64,000 nt of DNA from Ceratothoa steindachneri (GCA_963969495.1 OZ018319.1:207970247-208034246); one strand, 5' to 3'. Counted from the stretch's first letter, positions 34,621 to 46,803 are shown. The notes: generated by a model from the letters alone, not told the origin. Translations and numbers: made by a program.

Positions 34621-34651
34621 ATTTATCAGAGAACTTTTTGACTCCCCCTCG
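34621..34651 (-). repeat. mariner right terminal inverted repeat
   Basis: Reverse complement starts CGAGGGGGAGTC and continues AAAAAGTTCTCTGATAAAT. The first seven bases differ from the left repeat at three positions. Confidence 0.92.
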
Positions 34652-34689
34652 TATTTCATAAAAATGTAAAAAAAAAAAAAAAATTTACT

Positions 34690-34830
34690 ACCTATTTTGC
34701 GAGTGGCCTAAGAGATGATTTAATTGAGATCGAAGTGGATGCTCGCTGCCTCAGTGTGCACGGTTCGAATCACATCCCTGTACGGATGCGAAGGCTATCG
34801 CCCAACCCGAATCACACGGCCCAAATAGAA
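34690..34830 (+). repeat. tRNA-like SINE-type repeat
   Basis: GAGTGGCCTAAGAGATG (about 34701-34717, A-box-like) and CGGTTCGAATCACATCC (34761-34777, B-box GGTTCGAATC) lie about 58 bp apart on the plus strand. A run of A precedes it (34669-34682). A short SINE head is the simplest reading. Confidence 0.5.
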
Positions 34831-35582
<752 letters not shown>

Positions 35583-35589
35583 ATGCAAC

Positions 35590-36130
35590 ATCGTCATATA
35601 TATTCAGGATATATTCAGGTTTTTAATAGGAGACATTTAAGGCACCTTCGCTATATTGATGACATAGTTTTATTTGCACTCAATGATAATATATCTAGTT
35701 AGGCTCAGACAAGGACTGAAAATGTCTTAGCAAACACGATAAAACAATTAAGATCCAAGATGAAATGTGAGGCGTGATCTAAGGATAGGTATAATGAGGA
35801 CAGCTGGTAGCTCCTGATAGAATCATGGAAAAGGATATCAGTTTGAAGAAATTAGGCTGTAGCTCAGGAGAACCAAAATCTATGCTCTAAACTTGAAGTA
35901 TTAATTCATCTTACCAGTTGCATCATATGAAGGGGAAACTTGGACCTCTGAACATACAAAAAAACACAGAAACTGAGAGAAGTATGGAACCCTTTTACAA
36001 AAAGAGACCGAGAAGACGATAATGCAGAAGGTTAGAGGAGATAATTCCTACAATAGCTGGAGTAAAGTGGCAGAGATGTACTCTGGACCGTGATCAGGGG
36101 AAGTCTATTGTAGAGGTCTTTTCCAAGCAG
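35590..36130 (+). pseudogene. RTE-like RT C-terminal fragment
   Basis: [11 protein letters not shown] (35650-35690) is the RT motif C with both Asp. Broken frames follow: a thumb region (SKMKCEAW, KDRYNEDSW-like), then LPVASYEGETWTSEH at about 35915-35955, corresponding to the LxxxxYGCETWT box of RTE/L1-type elements, and TKRDREDD..EVRGDNS with NSWSKVAEM. 5' truncated at the (AT)n tract. Confidence 0.7.
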
Positions 36131-36222
36131 TTGGGGGAAAAGAGCTGATATATATATTGCTCTACTCACCTTATATATACCTTATATATACTGTGCTCCT
36201 TGTCTAGCGTCATCATTATTAG

Positions 36223-36303
36223 TTGAAAATGGCATGTTGCCGAAACTAGTCCGATAGTTCTAAATAAAATCTTGATTCAAATATTGTGGTTTACTATTAT
36301 CTT

Positions 36304-36393
<90 letters not shown>
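36223..36393 (+). repeat. hairpin tail module ending in (TA)n, copy 4
   Basis: TTGAAAATGGCATGTTGCCGAAAC (pairing GGCA/TGCC), TAGTTCTAAATAAAATCTT, then TGTGGTTTACT, ATCTTCC and an 88-bp (TA)n tract (36306-36393). Nearly the same order of words as 3740-3878. Confidence 0.7.
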
Positions 36394-36395
<2 letters not shown>

Positions 36396-36500
36396 AAAGA
36401 AGAATAGTAACGTACAGGTAAATGTAGGAAAGAAACCATAGTGTTAGGATCGATTTATATGCTAAACCAGATTTCGACTGAGACCTCCATTATCTTCAAT
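36394..36500 (-). repeat. hairpin tail module, copy 5, facing copy 4
   Basis: Minus strand TTGAAGATAATGGAGG..AGTCGAAAT (36471-36500), then 77 bp to the same (TA)n tract at 36306-36393. It lies downstream of the minus-strand Penelope-like fragment at 37300-37620 and is probably its 3' end. Confidence 0.6.
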
Positions 36501-37299
36501 CGCTGGTAGACTATTGAATACAGAGAGATGCTTAACCTAGGGACACACAAATTCAAAAGTCAGAATGTAATTAGGGAGGAGGGGGAGGATGGAGGAGTAG
36601 CGGCATGTTTTGGTAGAGGAAGGATAAATCTCCTCCTTATCAAGGGATTAGTATTGAATTGCACATTGGAAGTATTAAAGTTTGGAATTTTCTTATAAGA
36701 ACTGATTCTATCAGACGCCTATGTATATAAAGGTGAGAATTATAAATTATTTTTTCATTATCAATGTAAATTCAAGGGTTTTAATTTCATATGTTGCGAA
36801 ACGAACTAGAAGAAAGAGTTCCACCGTGCATGTCGCATTTTTGTTCCTTCATTCTCTTGGAAAATCTATTGTTTTTGCCAATGTATACTTGGTTTCAAGT
36901 TTTGCATAGAATATAATAAACCCTTGTTCTTTATCAGTGGGGTTATTTTTAGACAGACAATTTCGGATCGTTTTTTCATATTGAAAGGCGACAATGATGT
37001 TGTTTACACGTGCCAACTTTGTAAAATTAATTAATTGATGCGAGTATGGAAATGTAATATAATTATTATTAAATACCTTTGCCTTCGCAATAGCTGGTGA
37101 GTAAAAGTTGGTTCTGGCTTTATAATGATATTATTCTATGAACCAAAGGAAATATTGCAGCTCAATGAATGTTTCGATGATCGTGTTGATTTCATCCTTC
37201 AGGAAACAAGGATCACACATGCGATATGATCTTGAACAAGGAAGAAACTATGGACCTTTTAACTGATTCGTCGCGGCAAGAGAAATAGTGGTAGGCATT
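36501..37299. other. unclassified, likely 3' part of Penelope-like copy 2
   Basis: By position this may hold the eroded endonuclease and 3' region of the minus-strand Penelope-like fragment, but I cannot read a GIY-YIG domain here. Confidence 0.35.
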
Positions 37300-37620
37300 A
37301 GAGTTGGTTGGTTTCCGGTAAACAGAACAATATGCTTTTTGTTAACTTAGATATTTTGACATCGAGAAATGGCAACGAGTTGTTTTGTTCACATTCTACT
37401 TGAAATGTAATGGTGGGGTGAATGTTGTTTAATTGTTCAAAGAAAGAATCAAATGCGTTATCATTAATAGGCATGTAGCACATACATCATCCACATGCTG
37501 GAACCAAATTACGGGATTAGGTAAGATATGGGAAAGGGAGTGTTTCCCAAAGTTTTCCATGAACAGATTACATAGGATCGGATATTTTTGTCATACGAGT
37601 ATTTTTGTCTGTAAAATCAA
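37300..37620 (-). mobile_element. Penelope-like element fragment, copy 2
   Basis: Minus strand from about 37600: YPILCNLFMENF, then WFQHVDDVCA (RT motif C, YVDD written HVDD), a frameshift, then NDNAFDSFFEQLNNIHPTI and NNSLPFLDVKI (the LPFLDV landmark). Upstream RT and the 5' end are missing. Confidence 0.8.
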
Positions 37621-37817
37621 TCATCGGCTTTAAACACATTGTCTGTAACACACAAACGTACCAACTTAACAAAAATGTTGTACGCAATCATGTACTCTTA
37701 AATTCAACTCCTCTTCAACTATTTATTTATTGGCCTTGGCTTGCAACACTAACAATTCTGCTTCTAATTTATCTTTTCCTTTGATCCTATGTCAGCTTCC
37801 TTTGATGCACTAACTCT

Positions 37818-37879
<62 letters not shown>

Positions 37880-39145
37880 AAACATACATACTTCATACAA
37901 AACTCTTTCTCTCTGAACTCTAGTCGTCACGCCCACCTTATAGGATCATAATATTTATTCGCGTGACCAGTTTCTGTATAGAGTTTACCATACCATCTTC
38001 TGTCGTAACTGACAATAGGCATACATTTCTGAGCATCGAAATATGAGAAATCAGATTAATATCACTAATCAGTGCGTGTGAAATTAAGCTGAATCAGAAT
38101 ATATTTTAAGATCAAATTTTGGTTAAAGCAGCTGCATTTAATTTGCGCCTCCGAAAGGTTCAAGATTGGGATTTCTTTAATCACTAACAACTATTCAAGG
38201 ATTCAAAACCTTACGAGAAATTATCTTCCAACCTGACCTCTTCCAACGTTTCAAACCAATTAACGAATCCCTTTCCCAGTATGTATAGTTTGACGAATAC
38301 TCATATAACATAAGCCTCTCCTCTCCTGTCCATTGTATCCTGTATTGGTTCCCATGCATATGTGCTCTCCAAATGGTTTGCCTCCATTCTTTCCGACGAT
38401 GTTGAATTAACTTCATCATCACACATAGTTCATTGATCAGATTTTATCGAGAAATTTAAAAAAAATAAAATTGAAAATAACCGCTCAATTACCTTTGTTG
38501 TAGATATACTTTTCACTAATCTACTTGTTAATGATACCATTAATGCAGTGGTTTTCAACTGGGAAGCCACGGGAGCGACCAAGAAATCATATTTAAAATG
38601 TCTAAACTGTATAAAAATATGCATTCCAAACATTTATTAGAATCTAGCGACACTTAAAAGTATTTGGAAACTAGCTTCTATTCGTTTTGAAACATAAAAA
38701 ACGGAAAATAGAAAGATTGCAGACAGTGAACGAAGAAATGAGATTTGCCTTCTTAACTATACGCACCAATATTAAGGAATAAATCTATGATACTCTTCAA
38801 GCTCAGATTTCCCATTAAACTTTTAAAGGTAAAATTTATTTATTTTCAAAATTTTATGTCTTATTTGGATTAAATTAGGTTAAATGTCAATCGTAATTAT
38901 GTTTGAAGTGCTTTCCACGGAATTAAGTATTTATACGTAAATTATATAATATTGGCGTGGCATGGCTGCTTCTAGATAGCAATTAGGGTGCCACTATCAT
39001 AAAAAGGTTGAAAACGCTGCCTTAATCTATGTAATTATTGAATGTATTTAAAAACCCAAGATTAAACCTCTCATTACTCGAAAGAAATTTTGATAATATT
39101 CGCGTTACGAAAAATGATTTCACAGTGAAATGGGTTTCTTCAAAG
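37621..39145. other. unclassified AT-rich DNA with (CT)n
   Basis: No gene recognised apart from the (CT)n microsatellite listed separately. Short frames at 38195-38633 on the minus strand have no domain I know. Confidence 0.4.
37817..37878. repeat. (CT)n microsatellite
   Basis: About 60 bp of uninterrupted CT. Confidence 0.95.
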
Positions 39146-39960
39146 ATATGGGCTTAGTATGGAGAACCCTCTATCGCCTATCCTTTGTAATCCTTCCATG
39201 GAACATTTTGAAGCGCTTCTTTTCCCCTCAATTTCATATGGTATAAGTATGACGTCATCTCAATCTTGCCATCAAATCGCCTAGACTCATTTCATAATTT
39301 CTTTCACAGTCTTAATAGCCTCCATTTTACCATAAATTTCAAAGTTCAATCACGAGATGGTAATTGTTTATCTATCTTCGATGTTAATGATCGAGCCACT
39401 TTTATTGTCTATCATAAACCGACAACTTCGATTTCCTACATTCAATTTTTATCATGCCATGATGTTAAGATCAAAAAGTTTATTGTAAAATGTCTGTTTT
39501 TAAGAGCGTTTAAAATTAGCGATTTATATTTTTTGTATGATGAAATCACATACACGAGTTATACTTTTATAGAATAAAAATATCCTTTGCACCTCATTTT
39601 ACTCATCATAAGAAGAAAACCAAACGTTAATATAAATTATCTAACCCTTCCATTTCACCTATTACTTAAAGAACTAAACATTCCTTTGCTCCGATTGTAC
39701 TACACTTTAATACTCTTCGACCATCAAAAAAGTCTTTCCTAACGCTAAACTCAACCAGGAAACTGATGAAGCATGTGTCTCATGTGAAACCACTAATTGC
39801 TCCTTGTTCTACCTAGGAGAGATTGGAAGGTGTTTGGAAGAGGGTGTGTAAGCACAGAGGTGCTGTCAGGCGAGAACCAAATAAATTCCTCACGTAACGA
39901 TTTTCATAGAAGGCAAAAATATAGAATCTTGATTGATAAGAGAAATCACAAATTTCACCC
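39146..39960 (+). mobile_element. Penelope-like element fragment, copy 3
   Basis: Plus strand. GLSMENPLSPILCN and MEHFEALLFPSISY are the RT motif B region; the catalytic box is decayed. The open frame 39266-39577 continues with NRLDSFHNFFHSLNSLHFTI, LSIFDV and TFIVYHKPT. After shifts, 39720-39870 reads KLNQETDEACVSCETTNCSL and FYLGEIGRCLEE, then HRGAVRREPN, which matches the GIY-YIG endonuclease (YIGETGR box). RT and endonuclease are thus in normal Penelope order. Broken by several shifts. Confidence 0.82.
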
Positions 39961-40284
39961 TTAGGAAGGTAAATTTAAGTGCAGCTCCTTTATCAATAAT
40001 CTAATCTTAAAAACTATTCTGCATCAGCTAAATTTCTATGTCCATTCTCAGTAAACTCCATACTAAAACTGGTCTCGTGAATAAATATTACGCTTTTTTC
40101 AGTGGTTTTATTAATTAACGCTTACTCTCCTCGTTATTGTTTACTATATAAGCAAATGGACAAACAAACAAACAAACAACTAATTCCCCCAACGGGCCAA
40201 GGTAGCTTTCCTATTGGCTTCTTCCCTGAATAATTATCCGATGGCTTATCAGCTCCAACGAAATAAGGTCAGTTTACGTCTAAG
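39961..40284. other. 3' region of Penelope-like copy 3
   Basis: AT-rich, with an ACAA repeat (about 40155-40180). Nothing else recognised. Confidence 0.4.
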
Positions 40285-40815
40285 AATTTTCGGTTTCGGT
40301 TTCGTTTTTGATTTTTGTGTTTTTATTTTAAAATTTTGTCACCCTTTGAATTCAAATTATTTTCCATTTAGATTTCATCCCTTAGTTACATTTAGATTTC
40401 TTCTTCCTTAGTTCCTTATTAGTTATTTCCCTATTGTTTAATTAAGTTTTATATTTGCCTTTCTTGGTCAAACTCATATTTATTGATGGCTTTGAATCAT
40501 CATTACCCCTCGTAATTTACTTTATTTTGACTTAGAATTTTTAAAATTTTAAGTGATATTTAATTACTTGCCTTAGTTTTGGTTTCGTTTTTTTATTTTT
40601 TGTATATATTTATTTAAAAAAAAATTTAACACAAATTTTGTCACCCTTTGAATTCAAAGGATTTTGACATTTAGATTTTTCCTAGTTTCATATCTATTTT
40701 TCTTATCATTTACTCACCTATTGTTTTAATTAAGTTTTATATTTGCCTGTGTATTCATCTTTACTCCTTGCAATTTAATTGAATTTAACTGATATTTTTT
40801 TCATTTTTAACTGAT
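40285..40815. repeat. two-copy tandem duplication, about 285-bp unit
   Basis: Unit 1 (about 40285-40560) and unit 2 (about 40570-40815) share GGTTTCGTTTTT, TTTTGTCACCCTTTGAATTC, CATTTAGATTT, and AATTAAGTTTTATATTTGCC in the same order. Copies differ by substitutions and indels, so the duplication is old. Confidence 0.8.
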
Positions 40816-40895
40816 ATCTATCCGTTTGCTCTGCTTTTAAAACATGTCCTGGTAATACTTTCAACTTCTTTGTATTCTTATTAGATGCAAATTCG

Positions 40896-41012
40896 TTGAA
40901 GATGGTCGTTGTTAATGACCGAAACTTCCGGAAATTATAATGTTTAAAACTATCGCATGAGTCTTCATATTCCTACTAAGGATCAGGTTCCCAATGAACG
41001 AATCCATCACCA

Positions 41013-41059
<47 letters not shown>
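40896..41059 (+). repeat. hairpin tail module ending in (TA)n, copy 6
   Basis: GTTGAAGATGGTCGTTG..AATGACCGAAAC (pairing GGTC/GACC), then 91 bp to the (TA)n tract 41016-41059. It lies downstream of the plus-strand Penelope-like fragment and mirrors the arrangement on the minus strand at 36306-36500. Confidence 0.65.
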
Positions 41060-41061
<2 letters not shown>

Positions 41062-41215
41062 AGATGAAGAGAAAGTAATAGAGAGAAAGAGAGGTATATA
41101 GTGAGGGATAGAAGATAGAAAGAGAGAGGAAGGGAGATAAGGAGACAGACAGAGAGAAAGATAGATAAACAGAAAGAAGGATAGAGAGTGAGAGAGAGAG
41201 AGAGAGAGAGATTAG
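41060..41215. repeat. purine-rich GA/GATA low-complexity tract
   Basis: Almost only A and G on the plus strand, with GAGAGA and AGATAGA words and a clean (GA)n near its end. It follows a (TA)n tract directly. Confidence 0.85.
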
Positions 41216-43200
41216 AGATTATTGAATTAGTTACCCTTCCTTTATGCTATAATAAGCACATTATATAATGGCCTTTGTTATTTAAACGTCATGATCTAAT
41301 CCTTTAATATGACTAACTCAGTTATGTGAGCTTTCAACGGCAATTGAGAGGACCTTAACGATGGGGGCGGTCATTTCGAACACATTTACGCAGGCGTGGA
41401 GCGACTTGGGTACACACAAACCATGAGCGTCACATACGTTAGCTTCAATCCGTGTTTGTGAAAATGTTATTCTGGCCATCGTTGAGCCAGAGAGACGACA
41501 GCGAAAGCGGGAAAGGAAAATAATAGAAAGAATGTTTCCCATAACTCCCGCAAGTACATTGCTAAATAAAATTTAACCTTCACATTTGTTTTTATTGTAT
41601 TAAAGATAACTGATGAAATCATTCCAAACACAACACTGGAATTAGAAATTTTATAAATGACAGCGAATTTTAATGAATTTATGTTTCGTTAAACTAATTG
41701 GGGCCTATTTACCCCAAATGTTTGTGTATAATATACACACTGCATATGAGTTCTACCAGGGTGCTTCTGAATGTTTGTCTTGCTTACGCGAACTTTTTCC
41801 TGGATTATTTATACCTCCCTCTCGCACCAACACTCCGGTGTCTCGAGCCTCTCCTGCCACCAGGGTCCTTCTCCCCTCGGTCAAGATACGGGTCTGGAGA
41901 CTGCACACATTCTTACCCGTTTAAACCTAGTGTAGGTTTGATGCCCTTAACAAACCCACCGTAACCAAGTCCCGCGGCGATGGCTGTCTGGTGGTGGGGG
42001 TTCATATATGAGGGCATCCGTCACCATCGACCTCGATTGACTTCCCAAAGCAGCAAAGCACGTTAATGGTTTAGCCAAGGAAGGTAAGCGAGTTTTCGAA
42101 GAAATGTTGACTTGTGAACTTAAGTTTTAATGCAACATGAATGGAGAGTTTGGCCAAAGTAAAGGGGATAGATGTAATATACTAGAATTTCCCAAAGGTG
42201 TTTGTTGTAGAGGTGGCTTGAATGCTAGCGGTCGACTACCCATATCTACTAGACCAGATAAATATTTTTCTTCTTACTACACTACGTTAGATTTAGGTGT
42301 GGAAAGTTGCCAGTAGCGAAGTGGTCATGGACAGTTGGCATAGACTTGATTAATGTATTTTCCCATAAGAAATTAAAAGGACTTGGCCATCTTTTCTAAT
42401 TGGATTGACTGATTTAAGGACCTTGGGAATGTTTTTAGAACGGGAGAGCTTTCAGTGAGGAAAAGTTAAGTGTGATTCCTTAGGCTCTGGCCCTTACAAT
42501 AAATACCCTTTAGGTGATTATTTCCCCACCATATTATCTGATTGTCCCTCACTGCATCCAGATATACACGGAATGTTTGTTCCTATTTTTTTTCCTTTCC
42601 GGAAACTCAGTGGGAGGTGGAACCTTTTCACCCATCAGGGTAAAAACAAAAAAAATCAACATCCGATTGTCATGTGATTTTGATGTCGCTTTTCTGTCGA
42701 CACAATAGGATTCTAAGTGGGGCATGGGGTTCATAAATTGCATTAGCCTTTCCATACGAGCGTCTAACTTTTAGCGATGACGAAAATTAAGTAATGCAGT
42801 GACATAATGGAGTTTAAAACATCCAATTAACTCATCAAAGCCAATTAAATTAACTGTCATTATACGGGAAATAATACCTTTGATATTTTGTTGGGAAAAA
42901 TGACCACCAAACCTCCCCCACGTCCGGGCGCAAATACACACGGTGTGTGTATATAAACACACCGTAGGAGGTTCAAGTCCGGACTTTTGTACCTGTTTTC
43001 TTTGAATGGACTTGTTTCTCGAAGGTTGAATCTTGAATCTTGAAAGAGAAAGATAGAATAAGAGGGGGCGGAGTTTGGAAGAGAGGGTGGAGAGAAATAG
43101 TATGAAAAGGAAGGAAGTGGTAGTCAGATATGTATGCGTGTGGGTGCCCGGTGAACGGGCCAGCTCCATTTGTTATTTTGCTTATTTTTTCGTATTTGTT
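41216..43200. other. unclassified intergenic DNA
   Basis: No gene recognised. Short frames at 41318-41542 (-), 41673-41964 (+) and 42514-42755 overlap on opposite strands. A GGTTCAAGTCC word (42970-42980) fits a tRNA B-box but has no A-box at the right distance. Confidence 0.35.
42940..42965. repeat. 11-bp hairpin
   Basis: ACGGTGTGTGT (42940-42950) and AAACACACCGT (42955-42965) pair at 10 of 11 positions with a 4-base loop. Confidence 0.75.
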
Positions 43201-43311
43201 AATGTTGTCCCATTGCGGGATCTTTTAGTTATTTTGTTATTGTCATTCTAATTTGTCCCATTTAGGGATTTTTTTTTTAAATAATATTGTTTCGCAACAT
43301 TTTCTTTCCTT

Positions 43312-43629
43312 TTAGTTGTACTTTGGTACAGTTTCCGTTATTCTGGTGCTGAGGAGGTATCTTTTGTATACACCTCCCTCTGCCTCTGGGTCTAGAGCCG
43401 CTACAGTCTCCATAGGGAGAATAGCCTCTAGTCTTGCCCAGATGTCTCGACCTTTTTTATAGAGGTATGTGTTTAGTGGTTCAAGGCTTGTTTCTTCATG
43501 GAAGCTTCTCGAGGTCCGATGCTCATAACACTTAGCGTTAATAATAAACCGGAGACCTCGACTTTGCACTCTTTGGACTCTTGTCATATGTTTCCTTGAC
43601 ACCGTGTTGAACGGAATAGCAGGGTACAC
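43312..43629 (-). pseudogene. ORF2 C-terminal domain, copy 2
   Basis: 105 codons open, with TRVQRVQSRGLRFIIN, the usual 'LQxxQNxxLRxI' post-RT landmark, and a natural-looking stop. Upstream RT is in another frame. Confidence 0.75.
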
Positions 43630-44027
43630 CAGTTTCTATCTGAATAGACTGGTGTAAAACTTCTTTTTTTAGTTATGCTGAGGTTTTGAATCGGAGGAGT
43701 TTGTCGAGTTCATTGTTGGCGTATCCAATCCTGAAGCTGACGTGTCTGTTCATGCAAGTACTGGCAGGTTTGTAACCGAGGACGGACACGTGCGTTGAGT
43801 AGTCAATTTCGGAGTTTTCTAGATTGAGAGGGACGTACGACGTCTTCCTATTACGGTTGCTGAGAATTTTGATACGTTGGTCTGTATTTTCCAGCGTTTC
43901 TCGAACCTGGAGATTCTTTCAGCTTCTGCTGTCGTGGCTCTGGCCATCATCCTCGTATGATTTTTTCTCTGAATCACAACCACAACTTGGGTAATATCAT
44001 CGCATATTGAATTTGAGAGTTCTTCCA

Positions 44028-44321
44028 TTAGGGACGTCTCTCGTAAAGATGAGGTAGAGAGTGGGGCTGAGGCATCCCTCCCTGAGGGACGCCGGACAGG
44101 AGCTCGAAGGCTTCCCCTGTATACTTCTCGAAGGCAATGACAGCTTGCCTGTTGGTCAAGTAGCTACAGAGGATCTTTTGGAAGTGTGGGTTTAATCTTA
44201 GTCGTAAGATTTTGTACCTCAGGCCGTCGATCCAAACTTTGTTGAAGGCCTTCTTTACGTCTCTGCAAACGACGTCCATCCAGCACCCCATGGCATCCCC
44301 TGCCGCTGCGAGTTGAAGCAT
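44028..44321 (-). pseudogene. reverse transcriptase domain, copy 2
   Basis: VCRDVKKAFNKVWIDGLRYK (motif A) and LLSGVPQGG (motif B) are open in one frame; a one-base shift after PQGG scrambles the region of motif C. The matching linker and RT entry lie at 44786-44484. Confidence 0.8.
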
Positions 44322-45084
44322 GTGGGCTATGTCTGTTTCCGTACCTTGGTGTCTTTTGAATTTGTGCTATTCCTCGTAAAACAGAGAGTGGTCTGACAGG
44401 TGTTTTGATAGTCTGTTGTTGAGAATTTTCTCAAAAACATTCCCAATGGTTCCCAGCAATGAGATAGGTCTGAAATTCATTACCTAGTTCAAGGGCTTTC
44501 CAGGATTATGGATGCAAATTCTTTTCGAGGTTTTCAGGCCATCTGGGAAATATCCCATTGCTAGGCACGAATTGAGTAGGTTCAACAGCCTAGTCCGAAA
44601 TCTTTCGGATGCCTCCTTCAGGTGCCTGATGGTGATTTGGCTGAGGCCTGTAGCTTTAGCCTTAAATAAAGCGATTGCTTCCCATAGTTCCGCACAAGTA
44701 ATGAGGTTCCCGTCTTGAGAGTTGCCATGCAGACGGTAGAGGTACGAGGTTCCATAAAGGTCGAACCCACCCTCCTTCATCTCCATGTACTAGAGAACCT
44801 GATCCTCGAAGTCTAGGTAAAAGTTTTCCTCCCTTTCATCGGAGAGTGGTCCCCGTGGTACCTTCGTGCAAAATTGCAGTTGGGCTATGTGAACGGGAGT
44901 TCCCCTTTAGTCTGTTGACTGTTGCCTAGAAAGATTTCGGATTCCTGTCAGTGTCTAAATTTTCAATTAGACGTTTCCACTTTTCCCTCATTTCGTGCGC
45001 CAGCGTGGTGTTCAGCTGTCCCCTGAGTTGTTGAACGAGTCGAAAATCCATGGGCCAGGTGTAGCTCATGTCGAGGATGTGGTT

Positions 45085-45654
45085 TTATACATCAGTGAAG
45101 CGCTGTTGGAGCACCACTCTCTCTTGTGTAGGGATTGTTGGCAGTGTAATTTTGTGAGAGGATGTCGGGATAGCTATCGCGTCTGCGTTTGAAATGCAGG
45201 CATCAATAGAGGTAAGCTTATCATCGAGGTCTACCTCTGATGCACCGTCCAGATCAGGGATGTCCAATGGGAATGCCTTCCTATATGCTTCCCAGTTGGT
45301 CTTCGAGAAGTCTTTCCTTGGATCAACAGAAACTGGAATAGGAGCAGCTGCTATGGTGATTAACATGAGAATGTGATCGATAGGTGTCAGCGGTCTTGGA
45401 CTGACGAGCTGGTGGAGGGGGAAGCTGGGATTCGTGAGAACTACATCAGGCTTTGCGGCCGACCCTGGATACAAGAATGTAGGAATGTCCGGCCCGATGC
45501 GATCAGCAATATCTCTTCCTAGCAAGAGGTCAAGATTCCTGCCTCTTGCGTTTGTCCTTGCATAGCCCACTGCTATGTTCCTGGCGTTCAGGTTCCCAGC
45601 GAACAACACTGGGTGTTCTTTCTTAAAAAGGGTATACAAGTCGTGGCAGGGCAA
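45085..45654 (-). pseudogene. APE-type endonuclease C-terminal half, copy 2
   Basis: 189 codons open. VLFAGNLNARNIAVGYAR stands for the GDLNAHHxxWG box (the Asp is Asn here), PDVVLTNPSFPL precedes LTPIDHILMLI, the SDH box with Ser changed to Ile (copy 1 keeps SDHIPM). Then the linker with LQQRFTDV. Both changes would hurt the nuclease. The N-terminal half upstream is largely deleted relative to copy 1. Confidence 0.8.
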
Positions 45655-45861
45655 GTATGAACAGCGGGGAGGTTGGTAGACCGCGCCGAATTCGATGTCA
45701 CCCAGAGAGCACCTAGGTATGATCGATGGATTAGATTCATTAAGGCTGTCTTGACCGATTCTTCTTCTTCGAGTGAGTCATAGCACCACTTGATGTGGCC
45801 TCTTTTGACTCATGAGGTTACTTCATCGATGGATATCTCTCTTTGTTTAGGGTTGTGTTTG

Positions 45862-46756
45862 TTAAGGGCGATGGTGAGTTTGATATCCCTTCCGTCGAGC
45901 TCGTGTTCTTCCTGCTGTGGTAGTCGTTGTGTTTCCTCCTCTTGTTTTCCGAGTTCTTCTTTCTTTCTCTTTTTTGTTTTTTTTTCTGTCTGGGTGAAGC
46001 AAGCAGCTGTGTTTGGTTTGCTGCAGGCTCATGTCCAGTCGATGCAGGTATATCATCGTGGGTTTTTGTTTCTTTTGTTGGCTTGACTAATTCTGCTTGT
46101 CCTCCCTTGGTGCATGTTCCCGAGAGAACTTTGTATGTCTGTGGATTGTCTGGGAAGGTGATAGATTACAGGCTATTTGTAGCCAGCATCTTGTTCATCT
46201 CGGTCTTAAATGAACCTTAGCAGGCTAGGTTCATAATATGCGCGTGAAGAATGCATGCTAGCATTTTAGGAGCGGTCGCATCGGTGAGCGGTAGTACTAT
46301 TTGGGGTTGTGCCGGCGTTGTGTTTGTTTGCGTGGGGTCTTGGCGGCTGTTGCGTAAGAGATGTTCAGCCTGTCAGCTGTTGCCCTTTTCTTTCTAATTG
46401 TGTTTCTTCCTGCCTTGGCATTGCACGTTCAAGGTACGGTGGGGACCAACGTAGTTAATGCACATTTTCGTGTCGTTAACGCAGTGAATCCTGTCGTGGC
46501 CGGTTTGTGCGCACTCGGAGCAGATCATAGCGTCCTCATTGTCTGGGCAGGCACTAGTAGGGTGTTCTTCTACCTTGTAGCAGGAGAAGCAAGTTAGAAG
46601 CTCAAAGAATCTCTCTCTTTCAATCTGCCCTGGAAGATTATCATGGAGAATAAATAGCTTCAGTCCTACTTCCTTCGCCTTGGCCGCCATCTCCATTTCT
46701 CTGAGCACGATTTTAAACGCGTGTTTATGGTTCCGAAATTTAACCACCTTGGTCAC
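45862..46756 (-). pseudogene. ORF1 (Gag-like, CCHC zinc knuckles), copy 2
   Basis: 46756-46394 carries VVKFRNHKHAFKIVLREMEM, then CFSCYKVEEHPTSAC, CSECAQTGHDRIHC and CINYVGPHRTLNVQC, the same three knuckles as copy 1, again with Tyr in the third. 46220-45862 holds the C-terminal Lys/Glu-rich part in broken frames. The ORF continues upstream to 46803 past a stop. Confidence 0.78.
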
Positions 46757-46803
46757 CTCTGCTCATTCTTGATTTCTCTCTATTTCTTGTTTGATGTCTT
46801 CGT

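Larger units (their letters stand above)
33350..34651 (+). mobile_element. complete mariner (DD34D) transposon
   Basis: 1302 bp between TA dinucleotides (33348-33349 and 34652-34653), the expected target duplication. Terminal inverted repeats of 31 bp (33350-33380, 34621-34651) match at 26 of 31 positions, sharing GAGTCAAAAAGTTCTC. One uninterrupted transposase fills the centre, with a 188-bp leader. Nothing inside is visibly damaged, so this is the best candidate for an active or recently active element in the window. Confidence 0.95.
43312..46803 (-). mobile_element. Jockey/I-type non-LTR retrotransposon, copy 2
   Basis: Sister of 9263-13113, same strand and same order of parts. It keeps the C-terminus that copy 1 has partly lost: 43629-43312 ends at a stop after YLLSTRITETVPKYN. 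An A/T-rich stretch with GTCCCATT repeats (about 43200-43311) is probably the 3' UTR. Homology to copy 1 ends upstream at about 46803. Coding parts are broken but less than in copy 1 in places. Confidence 0.85.

Noticed and set aside
37817..37878. CRISPR-like or regulatory repeat array
   Set aside because: Plain (CT)n microsatellite in a eukaryotic genome; there are no spacers.
39763..39790. ACTGATGAAGCATG...CATGTGAAAC, similar to a hammerhead core
   Set aside because: In frame it encodes the start of the Penelope GIY-YIG domain (NQETDEACVSCETT), so coding explains it better.
42901..42990. tRNA gene because of GGTTCAAGTCC
   Set aside because: No A-box at proper spacing and no acceptor stem; the segment is dominated by a GT/AC hairpin.
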